Source: Lepisosteus oculatus (Eukaryota > Chordata > Actinopteri > Semionotiformes > Lepisosteidae). From it: a stretch of DNA of 64,000 bases. This document shows, piece after piece, positions 39,610 to 55,439 of the stretch. The position numbers were made by a program, and so were the translations under genes. Positions within the stretch are counted from its first letter, which is position 1; each line of letters starts with the position of its first letter. The stretch covers positions 40,366,979-40,430,978 of the forward strand of contig NC_090704.1 in assembly GCF_040954835.1 (NCBI RefSeq), read 5' to 3'. A model generated the notes under the pieces. It was not told the origin of the DNA, ran no database searches, and was given only the letters and a program-made list of their open reading frames with translations.

Positions 39610-41700
39610 GACTTAAAGTTGGGCGGGTCACAGGAGTCTGCCTACGCTTCCTCATTCTCCTCTGTGTACGATCATGAGGTTCATAGCTGTGAGCCAGGAC
39701 ATCCAAAAAAAACACAACTGTCGACTCTAAAATTGGGTGTGTATAACACAGAAAGTACATAGCTATTCTAAATTTAAATAAAATAATTTGATTAAGTATA
39801 GTCCACAAAACTCACTCAGTTATTTTTATGCTTTATTTAAAATCACAAATCTGTGATAACTGCAAACCTCCATTTTAATATAACCCAGGGCTAAAGCAAA
39901 ACAGGCTACATGTTTGTTTTTCACTCTGCATTTAGCTTCAATGATAGTTTGCATTTTATTTGCACAGTAAAATAAACCCCAAGGTTAACATGTTTTCCAA
40001 AGGACGTTTTCCAAATAAGCCATCATTATATGGAAATTAGTGCAAATAATAAAGTTCAGTTATGTCTTCATTGTCAGTGACTGCTAGCAAAACCTGAGAG
40101 ACCAAATTAAAAAATGAAGAAAATATTGTTGTTGACATTATGATGAAAAACACCAAGAAGAATTTTTTACAGCATTTAAAATTTATCAAAATCCTCCTAT
40201 TTTCTTATTGTGAGAAATGGTTTGTTTTGAAATTCACAAGTAGCATTTGATGGATATGTTTGTTTGCTATTAGATATTTATTTTTATGGAATTTAATTTT
40301 CTGTAGCTGTAAGGACACCCATTGCCTATGTAAAACCATTCTTTTTTAATTTTACTTTATATTTCTTAATAGTTATAAAACAGTCCTATTGAATATGTAG
40401 ACATCCAAGAGCATACTTAATATTCTCTTTGTTCATAACAGGCAATCCAGAGCAAGCAAATGAGAGGGAGTAGGTCCTAATACAATGTGATAATTCTTCT
40501 ACTGATATAAACTTTCCATGCCGGCTCGAGTTCAGTTCATCTGACTAATTTTTATTTCAGTGGCATTTCTTCTTGGCACATTAGAAGCAAGTCCCACACC
40601 GCAGATGTGGTGGGCCATTTTGTGGCAACAGTTCGAAAACTTTATCTCATGAAAGAAACGTCATATCTGGAGCTGTGGCGATGTGACCATTTCACAAATC
40701 TCACAGATCTAGAAGTGAAACTCAGTGAAAAAGTTCTTAATCCTTAGACAGTGAAATGCTAGTTAATCATAATGGGAGGGTTTCCAAACAAGTTTTCCAA
40801 GCCGGATGATGATTGTGTTTATGTTACTTGTGATTTATTATGGGCAGTGCAATAGCTTTGAGCGTACGCTAATAAGAAATAAACAAAAATTTATATTTGA
40901 TCATTGGTTTGTTTCAGTAAGAGAGGGGAAATGTTTAGAAAAGGAATCATACATCATCTCAATTGTCTGGGTAATAGCTAGTGATCTCATAGTTTGAAGC
41001 CCTGCATTAAATTGAACTGTAAAAAGCCACAGGCAGTATTTTGAATGAGTCTGACATTTCATGGCCTCTTGATCATTTGGCCTCTTAAAAAAAAGTACAT
41101 CAAGAATTATTCAAAGATCGCAGACTTGTTTTGATGTTTACCAGGATAAAACTAAGTGGTGAGTACGCTGCCCAACAAGGGCTCTTATATTTTTACAATG
41201 ATTTTATACCACTGATTTACAACACCACTTTTTGAGGGATAGCTGTAAGCAGCAGAAGCTGTGTCTTGCATGACAAATACTTATTGTTTTTATGTGTTTG
41301 CTAAAAACAGTACATATTACATGCCATTCATAAAATATAAGTGAATAGATGGAATAAACCTTTCTAATTTCTAGAATAAGGAAAGAAAAACATTCTGAAT
41401 GGGTTCAGCTTTGAAGTATAGTATACAATGAGGAGTCTTATTTACACCTAAAATTGAAACTAAATATTAGACCTATGTAGCCATTTTATAAAAAAAAAAC
41501 TTGTGAGATATATCATATTCAGTGTGATTGCTAATGCATGCTTTCAGATGTTCGACAGAGGCATATAAGACAAAAGATGTTTTGAATGTTTGTACATAGA
41601 AAATTCCAATTTCCAAGCAACTCAGCAAGCTTCTCCGACATTGCTACGTGATTACTTAAAAATATAGTTGTTTAAAGGGTATTTTAAAAATATTTCATAT
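39610..41700. other. 3' gene desert close to sox9, nothing firmly recognised
   Basis: AT-rich. 40545-40740 is less AT-rich and may be an element. No family-like frame. Confidence 0.45.
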
Positions 41701-41773
41701 TTTATTGATTGAATATAAAAAGACGTCGTTTTCCTTCAGCATGGAATGTTTTTTTTCTTTATGCTTTTTTCAG

Positions 41774-41948
41774 CAGCAGCAGAGAGAGGACCAGAAGGAA
41801 CCCGTTGTTGCAGCTGATGTGACGGAAAGTTCTGGAAGAAAAGGTTTATATCCCTCACCTTCCATGGCACACCACCACCTCAGAAGAAGACTTCTGGGTT
41901 GACATCAGTCATATTGTAAATCTCATAAAGGAAGGACTCTCTAATAAA
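41774..41948 (+). other. Exon-like segment, possible non-coding or terminal exon
   Basis: A T-rich tract ends in TTTTTTCAG at 41765-41773, a strong acceptor form. A CAG/GAG-rich open stretch follows, with a possible donor AAAAG/GTTTAT near 41843. AATAAA lies at 41943-41948. Together they could be a plus-strand terminal exon converging on the sox9 3' end. The encoded residues match no family I know; chance is a fair alternative. Confidence 0.25.
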
Positions 41949-42108
41949 GCACAAGGAAGGCAGTACTTTAAAATGCTAGAAGGTAGAAAACAATATTGGA
42001 GTTAATCAGTTCTGTTGTTAAGTGTTTGTAATCATGAATCATGGACTTTTGAATATGTGAAGTGAATCTGCAGTAAATAAACACGCTGAAAATCCATACA
42101 TTTTCTCT

Positions 42109-42114
42109 TTTATT
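42109..42114 (-). terminator. Poly(A) signal AATAAA for sox9
   Basis: The minus strand reads GCAATAAAAGAG here, followed within about 30 nt by GTGTTTATTT, a plausible downstream element. It is the only canonical AATAAA I found on this strand in the expected 1-2.5 kb after the stop codon. Confidence 0.6.
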
Positions 42115-42846
42115 GCAAACAATATAATACAAAAGATAAGCTTCTTTAAAGACAATAACTTGTTAAACTCATCTAAAGAAAACAAAAGGTTTGTTCAGTT
42201 GCATTAAAAGTTGTAAAAGTCAGTACTAAGATATGTAATACAGAATAAGAAATAACACCTTTTTTAAAAATAAAAAAGTATGCTGGTAATTTTATAAAGA
42301 AACAAATCTTCACAATGCAGCCACAGCTTCAAATAAACTTTTTTTTCATGTTTGTAAGAATGAAAAAAACTTTTCCAGTTTTTTCTTTTAAAAAAATTAA
42401 ATCAAGTTTTATCACAATTAAAACTCATCTGTACACAACTAGATACAAGATTTAACAAAAAATCTTTTAAAAAGAAACATTTACAAATGATAAATAAACA
42501 AGATGGTTACAATTTGTACCATATTAAAACAAGCATACCCTTCCACTGAGAACCTGTTTGTATATTTTATATATATACAGAGGGTAATTCTTTTAATTTT
42601 AATTAGTTGTATACAGCTGTATTAAAGAATAAAATGCAAATAATTACTTTAAAATAAAATTAATGCTAATAAATAAATTAAGAATGGAAGGGTTGGAATA
42701 AGGGGGTGTGTGTTGGCGCTGAAATACTACACTAACTTGGTTATGACCTGCTGGAGATTCTAGTGTTAAAGGCCATTTCCCATACTTGCTTAGCACAGGG
42801 TAACAAATAGAAAGTAGCATCCCAGCTGTGGCTTCTATTACAGTGT

Positions 42847-42878
42847 GCTGGTACGCTGGTACTACGGTACTACGGTGG
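42847..42878 (+). repeat. Four-unit 8-bp tandem in the sox9 3' UTR
   Basis: GCTGGTAC, GCTGGTAC, TACGGTAC, TACGGTGG in direct succession: two exact and two diverged units. Transcribed as the complement in sox9 mRNA. Confidence 0.7.
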
Positions 42879-43722
42879 TAGTTTGAAACTGAATCTAGCT
42901 CCATAGGCACTGATGGTACAAAGGCAGTATCTTCAATTAAACAACAACAAAAAAAGCTCACAGCTGACTACATCCATTCTAAAGTAATGACATTAAGGCC
43001 TATGGATGCAAATCTGCCTAGCATTTGTAACCTTTGAATCTTTCATTTGCTTAGGAAAGCAAAAAAAAATATCAGGTAATCTCTTTTCTTTTATGACTGT
43101 CAGGTGACCAATGGGCTGGGACCCATTTTTTCACACCACCTCTTCTCCTTTTTTAAGTTTTTAGTCTTGTTTCTTTTAAAAAGGAGCTGCAAAAACAAAG
43201 TTACAAAAGCACAATACATTATTGCAAGGCATAGTCAGAAAGACAAAGAAAAGATGGAACATTTTGTTTTCTGTACAAAAATAGGTTTGTCAAAGAGACA
43301 TAAGGCCATTGAAGACTGCACTACTAAAAGTGGTTTATAGCTGATTTTGAGCAAAAAATAAGAGCTTTTCTTTCATCTACAAATACGTATAAATCCCCCA
43401 AAATAATAAACTGCAAAAAAGTAATGAAACATACACAGTACATACTAAAAATATTTATAATTAATGTCCTCATAGAGGATTTTTTCACACTTTTTTAATT
43501 ATGGCTAAAAAAATAATCAAACTCCAAGTGTAAAAAAGGCACTGAGTGAACCATTCCAAGTCTTTTTTTCCACTAGTCAAGTCCAGCATTTTTTTTGTGT
43601 GGCAGACCTGATGGATTTGTTCATTCTTAGACATGGAATGGTGGCACAGCCGCCGCTGCCTGTAGCAGTTTGTCAGCAAAGAGGCCTTCAGAAAAAGTCA
43701 ATGCTCTGTGTGGGCATGTCAC

Positions 43723-46455
<2,733 letters not shown>

Positions 46456-46476
46456 GAAATCTACTAGCAGCCTGAC

Positions 46477-46533
46477 TAATAAATACTGCTTCAGGAGAGC
46501 AAGAAGATGATTGGACAGCAGAATTTGGGGCGG
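46477..46533 (-). promoter_or_regulatory. sox9: sox9 proximal promoter: TATA-like, CCAAT and GC boxes
   Basis: Reading toward the gene on the minus strand: a GC box CCGCCCC (46533-46527), a CCAAT box in GTCCAATCATC (46514-46510) and a TATA-like TATTTATTA (46485-46477). The spacing (CCAAT about 30 bp before TATA) is normal for a TATA-type RNA polymerase II promoter. The distance to the ATG agrees with a leader of about 390 nt. Confidence 0.65.
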
Positions 46534-48480
46534 AGATGGAATTTGATCTTTTTTCTTTTTTTTTCCCCTACCCTGAACCCAAATGTGCCCGGACATTGAT
46601 TCTAAAACTAAATTCAACTTCTTACTCTTAAAATATCATATGAGGTAGACTACACGCACTTTTGCAGTTAATTATTAGTATGTGCAATTGGCTTTTTATG
46701 TAATCACAGTAATTTAGATAGAATGTCCTTGGTGTAAAGGCAACAATTGTATCATTTTTTTCTCAAGATATGTGATAAATAACTCAATTCTATTTCCTAT
46801 TATATTTTGAAGATTAAATAGCTATTTAAGAAAATGCCTAGCATTTCACAAAGCACTTTGCTTACCCAATGCACATCACTACCAAGACGTGTTACATGTT
46901 ACCAGTTATATTTCCACACTTTCATCAAATGATATATGTAACCCTTTCGTCAGAATGTATATATAAATTAGTATAAGTATTGACGTTTTCTTTTTTCCCG
47001 ACGAATCTGCCGTACCGTGCTCTCTATCCTTGCTCATTGACACACAAAACCATTGAATTGTTTTTTTAAATACTTTCCCAGTTAATTGTCATTGCATGTT
47101 ATTATGAATGCTTCTGTGCACTAACTCAAGCGTACTGTACATAACAGCTGGGCAAGTATGAACATCTTTACCGTCACTGAAGTATCGTTCTACGTGTTAC
47201 TATATGACGTTTTTCATAATAGCGGGCGTCTTTTCTTCTTTTTCACAGTCGTTTATGTGATACATTTATTCATTTTGTATTCGTACTGCCTCTTTAAGTA
47301 AAATACTTATATTTTCACCCGAAGCGCGACCGGCGTTTATCAACACCGAAAATATACTATTTGTTAACCAAACATTTATTGGGCACCTTTCTCATCAGCA
47401 ACGATCACTAAAATGACATTTTTGTGTGTACTTTTTACAGTTTTGTTATATTATTTGTTTTGTAAATGCTGCTGAATTTTACAAATTGATACACTTATAT
47501 GTAGCCGCGGACTTCGACGGGGATACAGTAAAACATTTTTCCCACAGTGTCACAGAAGTGTTACTAACCGATAGGGGGAGACAACAGCCCAGGAACTCAC
47601 AAAAAGTTTCTGCAATGTTAGAAGCGCTTTCTGTAGCAGTAGCCAAGAAAATCGACCCAAACGGCTTCAGGAATGTTCGCTACCATCGCTACTATTACTG
47701 CTACTAATAATAATTTGCCATCTTTGAGTCTCTTTGTCTTTCTCTCTCTCTTTATATGAAACTATATTATAAACATATGTTTAATAAAGTGTTAATTAAA
47801 CTTTTAAATTAGAATTAATTTCGGGCGATTCCAGTGCATTGAAGAGTTTGGCACCCATTTTAATATTAGACTGCTATAACTACAGTATGTAAGGTACTCG
47901 CTGTCATGATTCAGTGTCCTTTAAACTTTAAAAATAAATGCTCGATAATCAATTGATCGCTTGATAAACACCGTACGGTGTGGTATGTCGTTTCCCGCAT
48001 TAAAGCTGGTTAGGAAACACAGAAAGTTCTTAAGTGGTTAGGAATTTAAACATTTTCACGTATTTAATACCCCGTCAATTCAAGTAGTTGAAATTCGAGC
48101 AGGTTTCTCCTAATACTTGAATTAGGACTACGTCTGCAGCTACTGTAAGTCTACAAAATGACACAGGTAAATTATACTAAGTCTCAGATAATGTCATTAC
48201 ATGTCTTGCATATTCCCCTTCACATGCTTTGTTTATTGTGTCGTGAAAAATAATAATATTGCTTAAAATAACATGTTTTGGAAGCAAGGGGCATTATGTT
48301 TGCATAGAATTAAAACACTACTAACATATCTCACACGCACGTCAATATTGCTTTTTCAGGAGACCGGCAAAATTATACAAATTAATCCGTCTTAATTTGC
48401 AAATTGTTTACAAAAAGTTTTCAATGCAATTGAGCTTTTCTGTGCAAGATTAATGATACACGTCGTCTTAAAATATCCAA
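46534..48480. other. Immediate 5' flank of sox9, no gene recognised
   Basis: AT-rich sequence with scattered CpG-containing patches near 47220-47340 and 47950-48000. An open frame at 47426-47707 (+, 93 codons) resembles no family I know and ends in a TAC/TAT-rich run. Proximal enhancers may lie here, but I cannot single one out. Confidence 0.5.
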
Positions 48481-48960
48481 GTTGTTTAAGACGGGAGTGA
48501 GCAAGGTCCTGAATAAATACATAACCTTTAGAAAAACAAAGGCAAGTGAAGTCTCCAGCAGACAAAGGGGCTTCTTTAGGAAAGGTGACAAGATTATTTT
48601 TATGCACTACACAGAGAAAGTGTTTTTTTTTACTCGAGAACCTGTTTGTTTTTGTTACGTTGCTCGGCTGTGCTTTCTGAATCGAAGTGTCATTTAGCGC
48701 GCCGTGCTTGTGCTTTCTTGTGAGCTCGGTCATAAAACGGTGCTGCGCAGTTGCTGGTTCACGTTCTGTGTTAGGCCGTCTGGAGGTCGGGTGCGAGGCG
48801 CAAAGCCAACGCGAGCTACTGTAGACTGCAGGCAGAGTTGGTACATCGACCGTGCTGATCTGCCCCTTACCTCGACCAGCACACAGCAAAACACACACAC
48901 AAAGCAGTGTCAGCCAAGTCCTGCGGAAACTCTCTTTCTGGATCCAGCTTGTAGTTTCGG
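48480..48960. promoter_or_regulatory. CpG-richer patch 2.4-2.9 kb upstream of sox9
   Basis: CpG dinucleotides are much denser here (especially 48690-48860) than in the surrounding desert. That suggests an unmethylated element: an alternative promoter, a divergent lncRNA start or an enhancer. The longest non-sox9 minus-strand frame (48898-48392, 168 codons) crosses it but matches no family I recognise, so I do not call it a gene. Confidence 0.35.
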
Positions 48961-51900
48961 TACTTTACCTTTACTGAGGTAGTAGGCTATGCACCTTGGA
49001 GTGTTCTCAAAACCTGTTGAAATTATATAATATCGAGTTTAAAGGGGCACGACACCATTTTATGTTACTATCAACACAAAGCAGCACATTGGTGTATTTT
49101 TTTCAACACGATAATGTGTTTCGGTAGCACAATCAAAGCTTTAATTCCTGAATTAATGATAAAATTACAGAACTATTGTTGAAGGCGATAGAAGTCCACA
49201 AACTGTAAGCCTTTTGACTGATACCAAGTTCCTTGCACACATCTATTGAATAAAGCATAAGCGCCGAATAACTGTAAATTCACATTCATATACAATGAAC
49301 TAAACGTATAGTAATTCAGATTTTAAAAAGTGTACTAACGAATTTCTGTCCAGTCCTCTTTAAACATAGACCCCTGTGTTGATCCCTTTTCAACACCAAA
49401 TTATTACTGACACAAGTTAAATTGTACATTTCAGTACACTACTTACATAAGTGTATAGGTTTGAATACATACAGTATATATATACAGTATATTTACACAT
49501 TAATACTAAACATCTAAACTAGATGTTTGTGTGTCACTGGGAAAGTGCATTCTTTACCGTGTGTGCTTTTTAGTAGAACTGAAAAAGAATTCAAATATTA
49601 CAGTACATTCGAAACAGACAAAAAATTTTTATCTTTGAGTACGTCACCTTGAGTTGTATTATGACATTTACAATATCCCGAGTAAGCAGGAATTGGTGTA
49701 TTAATGTCACTTTGTTCTGAACCTTACCAATTAACGATGTGCAGCGCTAGAACGGTGTTGCCGATCGAATAACTCAGTTCTGCAGAACCCAAAAACCTAT
49801 TTTTCTGAACGCATAATGCCTGACAAAGTGCCGAAACAATCGAACTTACAGTAAATAACGCCACCTTGAAAATACTACATTAAAATACCGTAATATTGCC
49901 TTTAGAAAATCTATAAAGTGGTATATGTTCAGAAGAAAAAAACGAAAAAAAAAAAATAGTGTAGAGGTGATAACTGAACGTTTTGCTAAGCAAATAGGTA
50001 CAGTATGATCTGTGTTTCGTTTCTGTATAATGCCAGTTAATAATTAAACATTTTATCACATAGACTTTTCTGATTTATGCGTCCCTTCTTTTAAGTCTAT
50101 AGTTAATGAAAATTTTAAAGTTAAAATCAATTTTAGATATTGCGGAAGACGGGTTCTTACGACAAAATTTGCAGACTTGCTTAGTCCTGTTTAAAAACTA
50201 AATGCATTTTAAGTATTATCAAAGACTGGGATGAACCAGATTAAACGGAAGTTAAAGTATATTATTATGGTATATGAAAATGTTTAGTGGGTTTTCTGTG
50301 GTATTGGATATGCTTTTTAGGGAAAAAAAGTACATTCAAAATATGTCTACGTTTAAAACGTGTTTGAAGTGTTTCATCTGTTCATAGTCCTTGAATTGAA
50401 TTCAGGTATCTAGGAAGTTATCTGATCAGTAAAGCGTAGGGGTACCTCAGCTGTCCGCGGGAAATTTTACCTTGTTATTGGGTATTCTTCAGCGCTTGTT
50501 TACACCCGGACAATAGCAGCTTTGTTATTAGAAAAGTCTCAGTCACTGATCTGGGTATTAAGCGGCAGAAACTAAATCTGATTCTTAGGTCTTTGCTTAA
50601 TGTAGGCCTACACCATACAAGGACCAAACGTCTCAGTTTGATATTTTTAGCAGAGAGTTCTGTATAGTACAGTAGTTAACAACTCTTAGATTTCCCTGGT
50701 TTGGACAATTTAATGTATTTCTATGTACTGTAAACAGATGTTATATTGGTTTCATTTGCCTTTTATTATTAGAAAACAATAAAGAACAGACATAGGTATA
50801 ATTTTTTTGAAGACATGTTCTGGAGTTTGCAAATGAATTAGTTTACGTGTTGTTTTGCAATATACAGTATGTAAACCCGTTTTACCATCCTACAGATGTC
50901 CCGGCTTAATGTTACGATGATAAGAACAACTCCCCTTATGCAGTTATATAGAGACAAAATGTCGATCATCATTGTACACCAAAGCCCCCTTTCCTCTCTG
51001 GAGAAGGATCAGATATCTTTGTCCCGTCCATTGTCCTGTTTTCGTACAGCCTTAGACTGAAAACAGTTCTCTACCTGTGCAGATTCTGTGTTTGTAGCTT
51101 CTTGCTAATGTATATCGTGCAGTTGTTTATTTGGGTTAGTAAAGCTGTGGAAATGTGATTTTAGGTGTAATGTGGGCAGCATGTGTGCTTTCCTAGGCTA
51201 CCTGAAGTTTTACATCTAATAGTTTACAGATGTCTCTTGGCAATTTCTCCTCTCTTTTTGCCCTCGAAGCCAGTATACTGCTCTTTTTAAGCAAAGGGAA
51301 ACTCAGACTTCTGGATCTTGTAAAATTGTTTGTTTGTGTTACGTCAAAACCCCAAAAGCTGTATCAGTCAGTAATCCTATCTCCTGGTCAGGTTAATTAT
51401 ACTTCTGATTTATTTTTTAAAAATACATAAACTTATGCAAGACTTGATTTCTCTTCACCCCGCCTTTTGAAAGTTTATTTACACTGGACTTATTTATTTA
51501 AGATATTCACATTTTAACCACTTTTAGTACAAACAGAACAGGAAATTTCCAACTTTTTGTCAACACTGTCTTTGTTGTAAAACAGGTCACAAAAAGATAA
51601 TAGCATGTGGCTTTTGAATTTTTCTAAATGTAAACTTGTTTGAAAGCATATTCTGAAATTTCTTCTGCATAAGATGAGCTGTGGAACCCCAGATGCTTCA
51701 CTGTAAAAAATGTAGTTGTACTGCTAAGGTATAATTAATGGCAACCACGCCCTCGTCTGAAATATTTTATATCAATTTACTCCGCTTTAAAGATAGTTTT
51801 CAAGTAATATAAACATTGTAAATAATGTAAAAGTACAGTCCATATATCATTGAAAGATAAATGTTATACATTTAATATTCCACACTACTGGGCTAATCAG

Positions 51901-53015
51901 TGCTGATGTTTTTTAAAAACTGAATTTACTGTAAATTTCAGCTCTGACTGCAAATTGTAATATACTAGTGGGACATGGAAGTTTGTACATACATGTTTAT
52001 AGGGCTCATTAAACACAGATTAAAGAACTGTAACTCAGGTCATCACAGAAATAAGATATAAGATATAGTTTAAAATTGAAATGCATCTGAAAAAAATTAA
52101 GTACTGGATGCCTTCAATTAAAAATGCATCTGTTTCAGAACGGATTTTGCTGACCACCTGCAATATGAAGAGTTCGTTGAAAATTACACCTGACGCGCAG
52201 GTAATAATTCAATACAGATGGGTTGTGTTTCTTTGTTCAGAATAATCTTGGGTAAACTACACCTACGTGTCAGACTGTCAGAAATAATAACGTTTCTTAA
52301 CGCAAACATTATATCAAAGAATGAGAAAAACATATGGCTGAAAATGTACATGTACTGTATATATTTTTTACTCCCCCACAAAAATAAAATACTTGCATTG
52401 AAATTGCTAATCTCTGATTGATTTTTTAGTTGAAAGCTTCTGATATTAAGATATGAAGTTTCAGACTGGCATGGATTCAAATCACCCTGAAATTTGCCAT
52501 GTGATCTGAAGCACATTTAAAAGTGCACAGTTCAGGCCAGGGTTTTTGTTGAGTGATAATTAATGTGGAATGGTTTGTAGAAACTGTAACACAGCTCTAC
52601 ATTAAATTAAAAATAATATATAGATAACAATGATACATAATACAGGGGAAAGTGTAATGTAAAACCTCTGTATGTCTATTTTATTTTGTTATTATGGTTA
52701 AACAACAATCGTAAGATGTTAAATTTTACACACTTAAAAACACAATTTCTTAACCGGCTGCTACAAAAATCTGATGGGCAGTGATAACAGTGGTGAAAAA
52801 GTGTAAGTGAAAAGGAGCATCAGTGAGCACCAGTGCAAGCCAATTAGATGGCTTGAGAGGTGAACTCAGGAACATTGTGAGAGCTGGAACATTATCTTTC
52901 TCTGCTTCCACGAACCATTGACTGACCATTGATTTTTGATAAGAGGGTTTAGATTAGAACAGTCAGGCCATTTGCAAATGAAATTAACATGATTTATTTA
53001 TCATCTTTAAAGATG
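48960..53015. other. 5' gene desert, nothing recognised
   Basis: AT-rich non-coding DNA with short low-complexity runs, including a TA-rich doublet of ATACAGTAT near 49471-49496. Many TACTGTA/TACAGTA words. No convincing ORF, transposon or RNA gene. Confidence 0.55.
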
Positions 53016-53019
53016 ATTA

Positions 53020-53160
53020 GGGAGAGCTTTCAGCTGCCTTACTCCACAACTCTGGAACTTGCTCCCTGTCAATCTGAGAATGTAAGCTCTTACAGTTTTC
53101 AACTCTAGACAAAAAAGACTTATATATTTTGTCAGGCTTTTAATTAGTGTTTGTCTTTTC
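53020..53160 (+). mobile_element. LINE remnant: C-terminal end of a reverse-transcriptase ORF
   Basis: In one frame, 53020-53082 reads GRAFSCLTPQLWNLLPVNLR. This matches the pattern near the C-terminus of many fish non-LTR retrotransposon polyproteins (RSFSVxAPRLWNSLPxxLR), followed by a lysine/arginine-rich stretch in a drifting frame. No intact upstream domain is present, so this is a short dead 3' piece. Confidence 0.7.
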
Positions 53161-53289
53161 TCATTTTTCCATGTTTTTTTTATTTCTATCATTATTGCTG
53201 TTCAATGCTATTTGGCTTTTTTACCCAGTTAAGTGCCCCAAACACTGTTGGTGTATGTGGGCACTAAAATAAATTTGACCAAGATGGCA

Positions 53290-55435
53290 GTCTGCTGTCA
53301 GGCCAATGACTGAACGCATGCATAGGACACATATACTGTAGGGCATGCTACTGAGACTTGCAGAGCACAGCTCTTTTGTTTTCTTCTAAAGAAATACAAA
53401 TCAGTATCAATGGGTAATATTCTTTGATTATTCAGTCAGAAGACACACAAATGAATAATCCTACGATTTTTGCATAGAGTGTTAATAAGAACTTTTTGGA
53501 GAAAGCCAACTCCTAAACTACTAAAAGAAAAAATCTTATAGCCATTGGAAAAGCTGTGGCCCTTGCTACAACTATGGGCTAAAGAAATCCTACAGGATTT
53601 TTATGTGAGGCTTCAGTTTTTCATGATGTGTTTATAGTGCTGTCCTGTATTTTGACAATCTTTAACAAAAGCAATGGTAGCCATAAAAGAAACCAAAGTT
53701 AGGAACAGAGCTAAATAATTTACTTCAGGACATGTAAGAATTCCCGAATACAACACTGTGTAGTGGCAAGCTTGTTTTGAATACAACTTCCCGGCACATA
53801 ATTTCATTTACATCCTCCCTTGCCTCACAGGGGTTATGACCCCATGCATTAATTAAAATCAGGCCTTGATTAGCCTGTCAGCTTCACCTGTAATTATAGC
53901 TTTCAGTTTCAATCATTCACTGGAAGTTCTGTGAGTTCTAACTACCCTGCTTTTTAACTAGATGGTGAAAGATTTCCTTCTGCAATCGCCATGCTCTATT
54001 TGAGATCCTATAGAAACCACAAAACTTACCAGTGGTAATGGAAATACAATAACAATAGGATAAGTAGGAGACTGTTGTTTCTTGTTCGTTCACAAGCAAA
54101 AAGGCATAATTACTCTGATTTAAATAATCATCCACGAAATATGATCTTAATACCCTGCTGTATGGTTTTCCAGTCTTTGAAAAGGTTCTAGTCTTGTTCC
54201 AGGGCTAAATTGGGCCTCCAGCCATTTCTTTTGTGTAGTTTGTACAAACTGTACTTCAACTGCATTTCGCAAGAGCACTCCTGAGGATTGCTGCTTTTAA
54301 CAGATTTAAATAGATGTTTACACATCATTGACTGTGTAGTTCTCCCCTTAAATTTTGGTTAACCTTTCTTTACAAGCATATATTTTTACCTTTTTCTTCA
54401 GCTTAAAAAATATTTTTTCAAGAAGCAATACAAACAATTCGCTTTTGCCGACATAGAAATGAAGCTATTTTATTATTATTTTTAATTTTTCTATTTCTTT
54501 TCTATTCAGAATCACCAGTTGAAGCAAAAACTGATGTTCCAATTCTAAGGCCTGGAATGGAAAAGGGAATGTTGCTATCAAGGCCTTCCAACACAGAGGA
54601 AGGTGCATCTCAAGCATGATTTTGGCCTTTTCCAGATTTACAGTAGTTAAGCTTGCTGTGTTTTGTGGTCGAGGGGACCAGTATGCTCCTGGAAGATGCA
54701 TATCCCTGCGTGGTGCTTGTGTGCTGGGCTGCTGCTCACAGACTCAGGGCTTGGGAAACTTCTCAGCTTGACTTCTAACTGCAGCGTAAAAATTCAAGGC
54801 AAACACTGTGAGTAAACTGCTAAATCATGTCTTAGATCCCTTCTGCTCTCCCGGATTCCTCTCTGAAATGTTTAACCAGGACATTTTTCTGTGTGTATGT
54901 CAAAAGTTTTAAATTGTCCCAATAAAGGATGCCCTAGGTGTTTTTCCTCTCCCTTCTGAGTGATATTACTGTACTTAATTTTCCTTATGGCTTTATTGTC
55001 TTAATTATGTTATTGAATATATAGTAATAAGTTTAGTTGCACATTTATGTAAATTTACAGTAAAGTAGTCTTGCCAGCACTAGTTCACGTTTATGAATCC
55101 ACAATAATTAACTGTGATTTCTAACATTCAAGTAAAGTCTTGTTTGTTTTGCAAAATTGACACTGATTTTTAGTACTCCACGTCTGTGGCTTTCATTTGT
55201 GACCATTCTTCTGAGTCCAGTTTGGGAAACTGACTGCCCTTTTAAAGGCATATACAGTATAGTATGTTGAGCTCAGTGTGTGTGTGCTGCTGCTGCTTCT
55301 GTTTGTGTTTACTAGGTCCAATGAGTCATGAGGACTTTCCAAGTGTAAATACCTTGTTTGCCTAACCCCTGACATAGGGCTGGACATTGGCTGCTGATGG
55401 GAGATGAAGTAATGGGAAAGGGGCAGTGGGGCACT
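53290..55435. other. 5' gene desert, nothing recognised
   Basis: Non-coding AT-rich DNA. The stretch 54460-54740 contains a 78-codon minus frame with no family resemblance. A short (TGCTGC)-like run near 55287 is the only simple repeat. Confidence 0.5.
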
Positions 55436-55439
55436 GCGT

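Larger units (their letters stand above)
42090..43722 (-). other. sox9: sox9 3' UTR (predicted extent)
   Basis: From the stop codon to shortly after an AATAAA on the minus strand (42114-42109), about 1.6 kb. It is AT-rich with many ATTTA-type elements, as expected for a rapidly turned-over regulator mRNA. It contains a four-unit 8-bp tandem at 42847-42878. The end is predicted from the signal and the GT-rich stretch beyond it; shorter forms using ATTAAA variants are possible. Confidence 0.7.

Noticed and set aside
47426..47707. 93-codon plus-strand frame upstream of sox9
   Set aside because: No known family, and the C-terminus is a decayed TAC/TAT run; not enough to call a gene.
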